A DNA stretch of 44,698 bases from Prolixibacteraceae bacterium UBA1413 (lineage in GTDB: Bacteria > Bacteroidota > Bacteroidia > Bacteroidales > Prolixibacteraceae). The stretch lies in assembly GCA_002304925.1 (NCBI GenBank), contig DBPT01000013.1:1-44698 (forward strand). Reading direction: 5' to 3'. Positions within the stretch are counted from its first letter, which is position 1. Each line of letters begins with the position of its first letter. Made by a program: the position numbers and the translations under genes. The notes beneath the pieces are model-generated. The model was not told where the DNA came from, ran no database searches, and saw only the letters and a list, made by a program, of their open reading frames with translations. Below, piece by piece: positions 17,512 through 24,797 of this stretch.

Positions 17512-19506
17512 ATGAAGCTTTCCGTCATCATCGTCAACTACAATGTAAAGCCATTCCTCGAGCAGTGCCTTTATTCGGTTATGAAGGCCGCTGAAAAGAT
17601 CGACGCGGAGGTTTTTGTGGTGGACAACGCTTCGGTTGACGGCTCCTGTCCGATGGTCCGAGAGAAATTCCCGTCGGTCAGGCTTTTAGAAAACAAAACC
17701 AATACGGGCTTTTCCGCAGCCAACAACCAGGCGATCAGGATCTCTTCGGGGGAATTCATCCTCCTGCTCAATCCCGACACCGTTGTAGAAGAAGACACCT
17801 TTTCCCAGACCCTCCGGTTTATGGAAGAGCATGCCGATGCAGGCGGGCTGGGGGTTAAAATGATTGACGGCAAGGGGAAGTTCCTCCCCGAGTCGAAACG
17901 CGGTCTTCCGACACCGTGGGTTGCCTTCTACAAGATTTTCGGACTCGCGAAATTGTTCCCCCGCTCCCGTCGCTTCGGGAAATACCATTTGAGCTACCTG
18001 GATGAAAATTCGACCTGCAGGGTGGATGTCCTGTGCGGTGCCTTTATGCTGCTGCGCAGGGAGGTTCTTGACAAGACCGGCCTTCTCGATGAGGCCTTTT
18101 TCATGTATGGAGAGGATATTGATTTAAGTTACAGGATTTTACAGCAAGGGTACAACAACTACTATTTCCCGGGGAGCACCATCATCCATTACAAGGGAGA
18201 AAGCACCAAGAAGGAGAGTCTCAACTATGTGAAGGTGTTTTACAATGCCATGGCTATTTTTGCCCGCAAGCACTTCTCTTCTGGAAACGCGCGCATTTTC
18301 ACCCTGCTCATTCATCTGGCCATTTATTTCAGAGCTTTGATGGCCATCATCCAGCGGTTGTTCCGCCGCATTTACCTGCCTCTTCTTGACGCCCTGCTGA
18401 TCTGGGCCGGATTCCTGCTGATCCTTCCTTTCTGGGAAAGGATCATGTTCGAACCGGGCTATTATCCTGCCATCTATCTCCGGTGGGTCGTTCCGGCCTA
18501 TATCCTCTGCTGGCTTGTGGGAATACAGGTGTCGGGAGGGTACCGGAAACCCGTGAACCTCCTGCATCTCGCCAGGGGAATCCTTTGGGGGACCATCGCT
18601 CTACTCATCGCTTACTCACTCATCAGTGAAGAATTTCGTTTTTCCAGGGTGATGATCCTCATTGGAATGGCCTGGGCCTTGCTGGCATTGCCAATGCTCC
18701 GCCTTCTCTTCAACAGGATGAAAATCACGGGCTTTGAACTTGACATTGAAAAACCCAAAAGAATTGCCATCGCAGGAGACCCGCCTGAAACCGGCAGGGT
18801 CAGGGAATTGCTGACCCACTCTCCCGTCAGGCCGGTTGTTGCCGGTTATGTTTCCCTTTCTCCCGACGGAGAAGGCCCCGATTACCTGGGGACCGTTGAC
18901 CAGTTGAAAGAGATCATCCGGGTCAACCGCATTGAGGAGATCATCTTTTGTTCCGGAAACCTCAGTTCGGGAAATATCATCAGGGCCATGCTCGATTTGT
19001 CGGACCTCGACGTCGATTACAAAATCGCCCCTCCCGAAAGCCTCAGCATCATCGGAAGCAACTCCATCCATACCGCAGGCGACCTTTACCTCCTGAATAT
19101 CAACGCCATTACTCGCCGCAATAACCGGAAGGCAAAACGCATTTTTGACATCGCCGTGGCAACAGCCCTTCTCCTGTCATCAGCCGTGCTGGTATGGTTC
19201 ATGAAGAACAAGATGCAATTCTTCAAAAACGGACTTTGGGTGATCAGCGGGAAACGGTCATGGGTGGGTTATATTCCCGGAAACATAGAAGACCTCCCCG
19301 TTATCAGAAAAGGAGTGCTCCATCCGGGAATGCTCTTCCCAGCCCAAAGCCTTGAACCCACCAGAATCAGACAGCTCAATATCCTCTATGCCAAAGATTA
19401 CCGGTCCTGGAATGACCTCGAAATCGTTTTCCGGAACTGGAGAAAACTCGATAACGAATTCCATGAAATACCCTCCCGCCCCGGGCAGGATCTGACGGAT
19501 GAATAA
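17512..19506 (+). CDS. GT2 glycosyltransferase fused to a truncated polyprenyl sugar-phosphate transferase-like region
   Basis: Residues 1 to about 245 form a WbbL-type GT2 domain: SVIIVNYNV, VVDNASVDGS, a LLLNPDTVV (DxD-like) metal site, and FFMYGEDIDLSYR. About five hydrophobic segments follow (about 257-395), then a nucleotide-binding-like domain (about 415-535; RIAIAGDPPETGRVRELL, EIIFCSGNLSSG) and a last membrane segment (about 545-565). This is the layout of WcaJ/WbaP-type enzymes. However, the normal catalytic segment after the last helix (the KFRSM-type region) is missing. Only a remnant of its end is left (VGYIP..LPVIRKGVLHPG, YAKDYRSWNDLEI). The GT2 domain should be active on an undecaprenyl-linked acceptor (inference). 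The C-terminal part may now serve as a membrane anchor or regulatory domain. Confidence 0.85.
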   Translation: MKLSVIIVNYNVKPFLEQCLYSVMKAAEKIDAEVFVVDNASVDGSCPMVREKFPSVRLLENKTNTGFSAANNQAIRISSGEFILLLNPDTVVEEDTFSQTLRFMEEHADAGGLGVKMIDGKGKFLPESKRGLPTPWVAFYKIFGLAKLFPRSRRFGKYHLSYLDENSTCRVDVLCGAFMLLRREVLDKTGLLDEAFFMYGEDIDLSYRILQQGYNNYYFPGSTIIHYKGESTKKESLNYVKVFYNAMAIFARKHFSSGNARIFTLLIHLAIYFRALMAIIQRLFRRIYLPLLDALLIWAGFLLILPFWERIMFEPGYYPAIYLRWVVPAYILCWLVGIQVSGGYRKPVNLLHLARGILWGTIALLIAYSLISEEFRFSRVMILIGMAWALLALPMLRLLFNRMKITGFELDIEKPKRIAIAGDPPETGRVRELLTHSPVRPVVAGYVSLSPDGEGPDYLGTVDQLKEIIRVNRIEEIIFCSGNLSSGNIIRAMLDLSDLDVDYKIAPPESLSIIGSNSIHTAGDLYLLNINAITRRNNRKAKRIFDIAVATALLLSSAVLVWFMKNKMQFFKNGLWVISGKRSWVGYIPGNIEDLPVIRKGVLHPGMLFPAQSLEPTRIRQLNILYAKDYRSWNDLEIVFRNWRKLDNEFHEIPSRPGQDLTDE

Positions 19507-20044
19507 TGATATTCTTGCATATGGCAACGTGGTCTTGCGGGCACTGGAACCCGAAGATCTGGACCTTCTATACGAATGGGAGAATGATTCTTCCCTATGG
19601 GAATTAAGCAACACCAAGGCTCCTTTCTCCCGGCATATTCTTGCCTCTTACCTGCAAAATGCCACCCCTGACATTTATGAACAGAAACAGGTCAGGCTGA
19701 TCATCCAGTCACTCCAGGGAAAAGCTGTCGGGGCGGTCGACCTCTTCGACATCGATCTTTTTCACCAGCGTGCCGGAGTGGGTATCCTGATTCACAAAAA
19801 GGAAGACCGGCGACACGGCTATGCTTCCGATGCGCTGAAAGCGTTTGAGAACTACGCCCAGGAAATTGTGGGGGTCAGACAATTGTATGCCAACATTGCA
19901 GAGGATAACTCCGAGAGTATCGAGCTTTTTCAGAAAGCAGGCTATCATCTGACCGGTATCCGGAAGAAATGGCTGAACACGCTGCGCGGATGGAAAGATG
20001 AGTGGTTTTTTCAGAAGATTCTGCGCGATCCTCCGCCATATTAA
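19499..20044 (+). CDS. GNAT-family N-acetyltransferase (RimJ/RimL-like)
   Basis: The 181-residue cytoplasmic protein has the GNAT fold of the RimJ/RimL type. The N-terminus reads VVLRALEPEDLDLLYEWEND, the acetyl-CoA loop region is IHKKEDRRHGYASDALKAF, and the C-terminal strand has LYANIAEDNSESIELFQKAGYHLTGI. The substrate cannot be deduced; relatives acetylate ribosomal protein N-termini, antibiotics or sugar amines. It overlaps the end of the preceding glycosyltransferase by 8 bases, so it may modify an amino-sugar in the same glycan pathway (weak inference). Confidence 0.9.
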   Translation: MNNDILAYGNVVLRALEPEDLDLLYEWENDSSLWELSNTKAPFSRHILASYLQNATPDIYEQKQVRLIIQSLQGKAVGAVDLFDIDLFHQRAGVGILIHKKEDRRHGYASDALKAFENYAQEIVGVRQLYANIAEDNSESIELFQKAGYHLTGIRKKWLNTLRGWKDEWFFQKILRDPPPY

Positions 20045-20053
20045 AAAAAGAAT

Positions 20054-20061
20054 TATATTTG
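20054..20061 (+). promoter_or_regulatory. -7 element of the tRNA-His promoter
   Basis: TATATTTG is an exact TAnnTTTG box ending 18 bases before the mature tRNA 5' end. No TTG is seen at the expected -33 position, so the upstream half is weak. Confidence 0.55.
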
Positions 20062-20079
20062 CGGTCGCAAAATCAGATG

Positions 20080-20153
<74 letters not shown>

Positions 20154-20157
20154 CGGG

Positions 20158-20181
20158 AACCGGTTGATGGCCGGTTTTTTT
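20158..20181 (+). terminator. Terminator of tRNA-His
   Basis: AACCGG (20158-20163) pairs with CCGGTT (20171-20176) across a seven-base loop, followed by T residues to 20181. It directly follows the tRNA. The stop codon of the convergent minus-strand gene lies in its T tract. Confidence 0.85.
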
Positions 20182-20578
20182 ATAGTTTCCTCTTTTCCAG
20201 AAGACTCCCGTCCCTCTCCAGCAGGAGAGAGTACCTGTCGAGATTCTTGTCCCGGGCTATGATTTCATAAAAGAAGTTTCCCTGCCTGTTGATTTCAATG
20301 AGGTTCATCAGTTCACCCACCGCAAGCGCCTCTCTTTTAACTTCCGGAGTAACCATCGACAGGGGTAAATTGCGCTTGCTCACCAAAAGCTCCCCTTCCT
20401 CGTTGAAACAGGCGATACACTCCTTATCCTGATGATAAAAGACCGCTTCATACCCTTCTTCTTCCTTAAACCACTCCACGTTCAGCAGTTGACCGTATAG
20501 GGAATACAAAGCCTGTACTATCTTCTCGGGCGGCAAAAAATCATTCGTCGGAATAAAATGGTGAAAGATAGAAGTCAT
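20180..20578 (-). CDS. PepSY-like (DUF2874-type) protein, 132 aa
   Basis: The protein has no signal peptide or membrane segment. It shows two copies of a pattern typical of Bacteroidota PepSY-like proteins: VEWFKEEEGYEAVFY followed by ACFNEEGELL, then FYEIIARDKNLDRYSLLLERDGSLLEK. Each copy is a short beta strand pair ending in a DG/EG turn. Known relatives are usually exported, so an apparently cytoplasmic one is odd. The start at 20578 (MTSIFHHF) is the only upstream Met. It lies 61 bases after the ECF sigma factor on the same strand, so the two may be co-transcribed. Function is unknown. Confidence 0.65.
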   Translation of the reverse strand: MTSIFHHFIPTNDFLPPEKIVQALYSLYGQLLNVEWFKEEEGYEAVFYHQDKECIACFNEEGELLVSKRNLPLSMVTPEVKREALAVGELMNLIEINRQGNFFYEIIARDKNLDRYSLLLERDGSLLEKRKL

Positions 20579-20639
20579 GAAATTCTTTTAGCTATTGACG
20601 CAGAAAGTGGTGAAAAGTAACGCCACCCCCACACAAATA

Positions 20640-21224
20640 TCAGGAATAGCGTTCCCGGTAAAGGTAATAAACCCTCGTCCGGGCCCTCTTTAACCTCATT
20701 TTGACCGCATCTTCGCTGACGCGAAGGGTTTGGGCGATCTCCTTCAGGGACAGCTGATCCTGGTATTTCATCAACAGCAAAGCCTTTTCTTCAGGGTGTA
20801 CCAACTCAAGGATGGCCATAACATTTTCAAAAGTAGCCCCTGACAAGTCCTCTTCCGACTCATCGGGGATCTCGGGAATGACATTCGTCTTGTTCCAGTC
20901 GGGGTAGTGGAGTCTCTTCTGCAAACGCAGATAATCAATGCAATAATTGTAGGTAATGGAATAAACCCAGGAAGAGAATGAGGAAGTTCCCCTGAAACCG
21001 GGCAACTTCTCATACACCTTGGTCAGAATGTCGTTTGAGAACTCCTGTGCGATTTTCCGATTTTTCAGAAAACTAAATACTTTATCCACAACCTTTTGAT
21101 GGTAACGGCGATATAAAATCTCAAACAATTCAGGCTTGTTTTCGCTGAGGATTTTCTCAATAACCGCCTCATCTTTCAACCTGGCATTGCTCTCATTCTG
21201 TACGTTTCCCATAAAAACCGGCAT
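20640..21224 (-). CDS. ECF-type RNA polymerase sigma-70 factor
   Basis: The protein has 194 residues. Region 2 is seen around residues 30-100 (ELFEILYRRYHQKVVDKVFSFL, FRGTSSFSSWVYSITYNYCIDYLR). Region 4 is at the C-terminus (LVHPEEKALLLMKYQDQLSLKEIAQTLRVSEDAVKMRLKRAR), a clear helix-turn-helix for -35 recognition. No anti-sigma factor gene with a membrane segment lies next to it, so control is not evident. It diverges from the alanine-rich lipoprotein, with 160 bases between, and is followed by the PepSY-like gene. Regulation of the neighbouring envelope cluster is a plausible but untested role. Confidence 0.94.
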   Translation of the reverse strand: MPVFMGNVQNESNARLKDEAVIEKILSENKPELFEILYRRYHQKVVDKVFSFLKNRKIAQEFSNDILTKVYEKLPGFRGTSSFSSWVYSITYNYCIDYLRLQKRLHYPDWNKTNVIPEIPDESEEDLSGATFENVMAILELVHPEEKALLLMKYQDQLSLKEIAQTLRVSEDAVKMRLKRARTRVYYLYRERYS

Positions 21225-21384
21225 TCTGCAATCCGTTTTTTATTAAAAAAAAACCACATTTCCTGTTACTTCTCCGGAATCCTTCGTCTAAATGAAGAAT
21301 TCGTTCTAAATTGGCCCATCCGGTTAAACAGGATCTAATTCGATAAAATTAAATACTTTAAACAAAATTAATTTTTTTATTGTT

Positions 21385-21978
21385 ATGAAAAACAAATTTG
21401 TACTTGGTTTTGTGATGATCAGCTTTGTAGTAATGCTGAGCAGTTGTGCCAAAGTTCCGCAAGCTGAGCTTGATGCATTAACCGCCGCCATTGAAGATGC
21501 ACGTGCAGCTGGCGCCGATGTGTTTTTACCTGTTGAATTTGCAGCTCTGCAGGATTCTATGAACGCCATCAACACGATGGTTGAAGAGCAGAAAGGCAAA
21601 CTTTTTGGCAATTTCAAGGCCGTCAGCGGCAAGATTGCAGAGCTTACCGCCACTGCAACTACCGTGAAAGACAATGTTGAAGCCCGCAAGGTTGAAGTGA
21701 AAGATGAAATTGACAACCTGATGGTTGAAGTCAGCACCCTGGTTGGCGAAGCCAAAGGTTTGGTAGCTAAGGCTCCCCGCGGGAAAGAAGGTGCGGCAGC
21801 CGTTGAGGCCATCAAAACCGAAATCGGCGTTGTCGAAACTGCAATCTCTGAAGCTGCCGGTAAACTGGAAAGCGGCGACCTTATGGGCACCCTCGATCAG
21901 CTGAAAGCTGCCAAGGAAAAAGTGACTGCCATTACTACTGAATTAACCGATGTTATTGCCAAGTACAAAGGCAGGTAA
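21385..21978 (+). CDS. Alanine-rich coiled-coil lipoprotein (DUF4398-like)
   Basis: The protein has 197 residues. The lipobox LSSC puts the lipidated cysteine at residue 21. The mature part is almost wholly helical, rich in Ala, Glu, Lys and Val with heptad-like spacing, as in a long coiled coil. Residues 38-52, DARAAGADVFLPVEF, match the recurring motif of DUF4398-type proteins (ARxAGAxxYAPxE). The C-terminus is IAKYKGR, with lysines close to the end as in Braun lipoprotein (which ends KYRK). It is predicted to sit in the outer membrane facing the periplasm. A strong terminator follows, so it may be made in excess over the downstream enzymes. A structural role linking membrane and wall is inferred. 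Confidence 0.82.
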   Translation: MKNKFVLGFVMISFVVMLSSCAKVPQAELDALTAAIEDARAAGADVFLPVEFAALQDSMNAINTMVEEQKGKLFGNFKAVSGKIAELTATATTVKDNVEARKVEVKDEIDNLMVEVSTLVGEAKGLVAKAPRGKEGAAAVEAIKTEIGVVETAISEAAGKLESGDLMGTLDQLKAAKEKVTAITTELTDVIAKYKGR

Positions 21979-22010
21979 TAAGTTAATTTGTTTATTGTTT
22001 TGTTTCATGA

Positions 22011-22042
22011 AATCCCCGGAGTTTGTCTCCGGGGATTTTTTT
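22011..22042 (+). terminator. Strong terminator between the lipoprotein and the transpeptidase genes
   Basis: The eleven-base perfect stem AATCCCCGGAG (22011-22021) pairs with CTCCGGGGATT (22027-22037) around loop TTTGT, followed by T residues to 22042. The next start codon is only 11 bases later. Downstream genes therefore need read-through or a promoter not visible here. Confidence 0.93.
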
Positions 22043-22053
22043 AGATTTTCACA

Positions 22054-23202
22054 ATGGGGCATTCTATCCGCGGCAAAAGAAAAAAATGGTCGTTTTTGGC
22101 AGTCATTGTCCTTCTCTTATTGGCGGTCAGTATATATGTTTACAATCGATGGCCCGAATCCCCCGTTTTAGAAATGAAAGCCGCCGGAAACACGGTTGCC
22201 CTGGCACGCGACGCCGGTGCCGACAAATATGCCCCTGATCTTTTCCGGGAGACCTGTAAGCTTTACGACTCAGCTATGGTCTACTGGAAAACGGAAAACA
22301 AACGGTTTTTTCTGAACCGCGATTATCAAAAAACCCTCTCCTATGCCCGTCAGACCGGGGAAACGGGAATGAAAGCTTACGAAAAGGCCAGAAAAAAGGC
22401 AGGCAGCGTTCATCACACCACCGCTGAAACCCTGGCAGAACTGGAAAAAATCATGGAGGATTTCAAACAGGTCTATGGCTCCCTGCCCCTGCCCAAAAAG
22501 CTTCGTGAGAATTTTAACCAGGCAGCCATGATCATTTCCGAAGCCAAACTTGCCCGTGAAAAAGGAGATTTTCACATCGCGGAAGCCAAGCTCGAAAAAG
22601 CGGAAAAAATGGTGATGGAGGCCGAAAAGAAAGCCCGGAAAATGATTGATGACTATTTTGTATCTTTACCCCAGTGGACCTCCATGGCAGAGGAAGCGGT
22701 TAACAGATCGGCAGCACAACACTCAACGGTAGTCATTGTCGATAAAATGGCCCGCAAGTGCAGAATCTACAAATCGGGGAAACAGGCTGCCGAATTTGAT
22801 GCCGAATTCGGCCCTAACTGGATGACACAGAAAATGCGCAAAGGCGATCAGGCTACCCCTGAGGGCCTATACACCATCGTTCAGAAAAAAGAGAAACGAA
22901 GAACTATTTATTACAAAGCCCTGCTTATCAATTACCCCAACAATGAAGACAGAATCAGGTACCAGCGCAATATCGCCGACGGAAAGGTTTCAGCAAGGCA
23001 TGATATCGGAGGTTCCATCGAGATTCACGGACATGGGGGACGGGGATTTGACTGGACCAACGGGTGTGTCGCACTTTCAAACAAGGATATGGATGTTATC
23101 TTCAGCATGGTTTCTGAAAATACACCGGTGGTCATTGTAGGATCCGTTGAACCATTTGAAAAATATCTGAAGAATGCAAAGAAAAAACAAAACGGAGAAT
23201 AA
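22054..23202 (+). CDS. L,D-transpeptidase (YkuD) with N-terminal membrane anchor and helical region
   Basis: The protein has 382 residues. A basic N-terminus and one hydrophobic segment (about 13-29) anchor it in the inner membrane. Residues 50-64, LARDAGADKYAPDLF, repeat the DUF4398-like motif of the preceding lipoprotein. A Lys/Glu/Ala-rich helical region follows (to about 215). The C-terminal YkuD domain (about 225-370) carries IHGHGGRGFDWTNGC, with the catalytic pair His325 and Cys338. The usual SHGCIR signature is TNGCVAL here. YkuD enzymes form 3-3 peptidoglycan crosslinks, attach proteins to the wall, or hydrolyse such bonds (YafK/DpaA); which applies is not clear. Its 3' end overlaps the next transpeptidase by 29 bases. 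Confidence 0.9.
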   Translation: MGHSIRGKRKKWSFLAVIVLLLLAVSIYVYNRWPESPVLEMKAAGNTVALARDAGADKYAPDLFRETCKLYDSAMVYWKTENKRFFLNRDYQKTLSYARQTGETGMKAYEKARKKAGSVHHTTAETLAELEKIMEDFKQVYGSLPLPKKLRENFNQAAMIISEAKLAREKGDFHIAEAKLEKAEKMVMEAEKKARKMIDDYFVSLPQWTSMAEEAVNRSAAQHSTVVIVDKMARKCRIYKSGKQAAEFDAEFGPNWMTQKMRKGDQATPEGLYTIVQKKEKRRTIYYKALLINYPNNEDRIRYQRNIADGKVSARHDIGGSIEIHGHGGRGFDWTNGCVALSNKDMDVIFSMVSENTPVVIVGSVEPFEKYLKNAKKKQNGE

Positions 23203-23926
23203 CGGACAGATTCCTTCCCGCGACGATTCCTTGCCCGGGATGATAGAAACCGACCCCCTGGAAGAGGCCCCCCGGAGGAGGCGCACAGTTGAAACACTCC
23301 TGGCGATTGCGGTTTATATGGCATTTGTCCCCTTTATGCTTTATCTGTCTCCCAAGATTCCGGAAATGCTCATTTCTTCAAAACTCCCCGGAAAAAGCCT
23401 GTTGGAAGCACCGGATGAAAAAAGGGTGAAGAAATACAAAGCTGAGATTTCTGCGCTGGAAAAGAGATTTGACAGGTTCACGCCCGGCAATGCGTACCTG
23501 GTCGTCAATACCACGGAGAACAAATTCTCCCTTTACAGAAACCGCAAAATTGTCCGCGAAGGGCTCTGTTCCACGGGAAGTTATATCAGTCTCGAGGGAG
23601 AAGGGGACAAAAAATGGATTTTTAAAACACCCCGGGGGGATTTTAAAGTCAGGGGAAAAATTACAGATCCGGTATGGCGAAAGCCCGATTGGGCATTTGT
23701 GGAAGAAGGGCTGCCCATCCCACCGGCAAATCATCCTTCCCGTTACGAACGGGGAGTATTGGGAGATTATGCGCTGGCTCTGGGGGACGGTTATCTGATC
23801 CATGGGACACTCTACCAGCGATTCCTGGGGATGCCCGTCACCCACGGGTGTATCCGGATGAATGATGCAGACCTGAAGGAAGTGTATGAAACCCTCCCCG
23901 TAGGGGCCAAAGTATTTATTTACTGA
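23174..23926 (+). CDS. L,D-transpeptidase (YkuD), membrane-anchored
   Basis: The protein has 250 residues with a cytoplasmic basic N-terminus (about 1-40), a single membrane segment (about 43-60, LLAIAVYMAFVPFMLYL) and a periplasmic YkuD domain (about 110-250). The substrate-binding start YLVVNTTENKFSLYRNRKIVREG is typical. The catalytic motif is HGTLYQRFLGMPVTHGCIRM, with His210 and Cys226 and the conserved Arg intact, so this is a canonical active transpeptidase. It overlaps the preceding paralogue by 29 bases and shares one base with the next gene, which makes a tightly coupled operon. Confidence 0.93.
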   Translation: MQRKNKTENNGQIPSRDDSLPGMIETDPLEEAPRRRRTVETLLAIAVYMAFVPFMLYLSPKIPEMLISSKLPGKSLLEAPDEKRVKKYKAEISALEKRFDRFTPGNAYLVVNTTENKFSLYRNRKIVREGLCSTGSYISLEGEGDKKWIFKTPRGDFKVRGKITDPVWRKPDWAFVEEGLPIPPANHPSRYERGVLGDYALALGDGYLIHGTLYQRFLGMPVTHGCIRMNDADLKEVYETLPVGAKVFIY

Positions 23927-24726
23927 TGATGAAGACACAATCAAATCAGCAAAACCCGAAACAAGGCAGCACTGCAAAAACCATCTTTCTGAAAGTGATC
24001 CCCTTGGTGCTAACTGCCTGGCTGGCAATTTATACCCTGACCATGGGCATCGCAGTCCATAAACAGGTGAAAGCCTTTCAGTCACAAGGCAATCAGGGCG
24101 GCGACACACTCTCCTGGTCATCCGAAGAATGGCAGCTCCTGAAAGACAAAACCTTCCTCGAAGCCAGAATTGCACTTGCCGGGGATGATTCCATCGCCAT
24201 GACCATTGATTTTCAGGACAGTATCATCAGATTGGAAACCAAGGGAGTGGTCCTGCGTGAAGTCAAATTCGGCAAGGTCGAGATTTCCCGGTTTTTCAAA
24301 GCCCTGAAACCCCTCTCTTACGCTGCGCTCTTTTCCAAACCCTTTATGATCACCGAAATCGAAGGTTCCATAGTCAAGGAACCCATCCAGGTTAAAAAAG
24401 CTCCCCGTGATTCTACGGAAGCCGCCCAAAATATTACGACCGTTGACACTTCCCGGGTGGAATTCGTGGAATGGCACCTTCAGCTCGATTCCGTGTTTGT
24501 GGTCAGCTTCGTGCAGTCAGAACGCAGTTTCGGCCAGATCGACTGGCCTACCCTGAAATACCGGCTCTCCCGCAATTACCAGACATTCGCGGAGACCAAC
24601 CGGGATCTGCTCCGTTTCCGTTTACCGGCATATCAGCCCGAAGTGACCCTCTTTATCCCCGGGAAAGAGACCAAATCGTTTTACCGTGCCCTGCCTCCAA
24701 ACGGTAAAGTAGCCCTTAAGTTTTAA
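23926..24726 (+). CDS. One-pass membrane protein of the transpeptidase operon, unknown function
   Basis: The protein has 266 residues, a short basic N-terminus, one hydrophobic segment (about 25-46, KVIPLVLTAWLAIYTLTMGI) and a periplasmic domain of about 215 residues predicted to be mostly beta (RIALAGDDSIAMTIDFQDSIIRLETKGVVL). No family is recognised and there are no cysteines or obvious catalytic motifs. The ATG overlaps the stop of the preceding L,D-transpeptidase by one base (a second in-frame ATG is at 23929). The coupling suggests that it is a partner or scaffold of the two transpeptidases. The next gene begins 71 bases downstream. Confidence 0.8.
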   Translation: MMKTQSNQQNPKQGSTAKTIFLKVIPLVLTAWLAIYTLTMGIAVHKQVKAFQSQGNQGGDTLSWSSEEWQLLKDKTFLEARIALAGDDSIAMTIDFQDSIIRLETKGVVLREVKFGKVEISRFFKALKPLSYAALFSKPFMITEIEGSIVKEPIQVKKAPRDSTEAAQNITTVDTSRVEFVEWHLQLDSVFVVSFVQSERSFGQIDWPTLKYRLSRNYQTFAETNRDLLRFRLPAYQPEVTLFIPGKETKSFYRALPPNGKVALKF

Positions 24727-24797
24727 CGGGTTGCATCTTTGCCTCATTTTTGATTTCTTTGTATCCCGAAAAGGTACCAAGAAATTAAATAGTGTAT

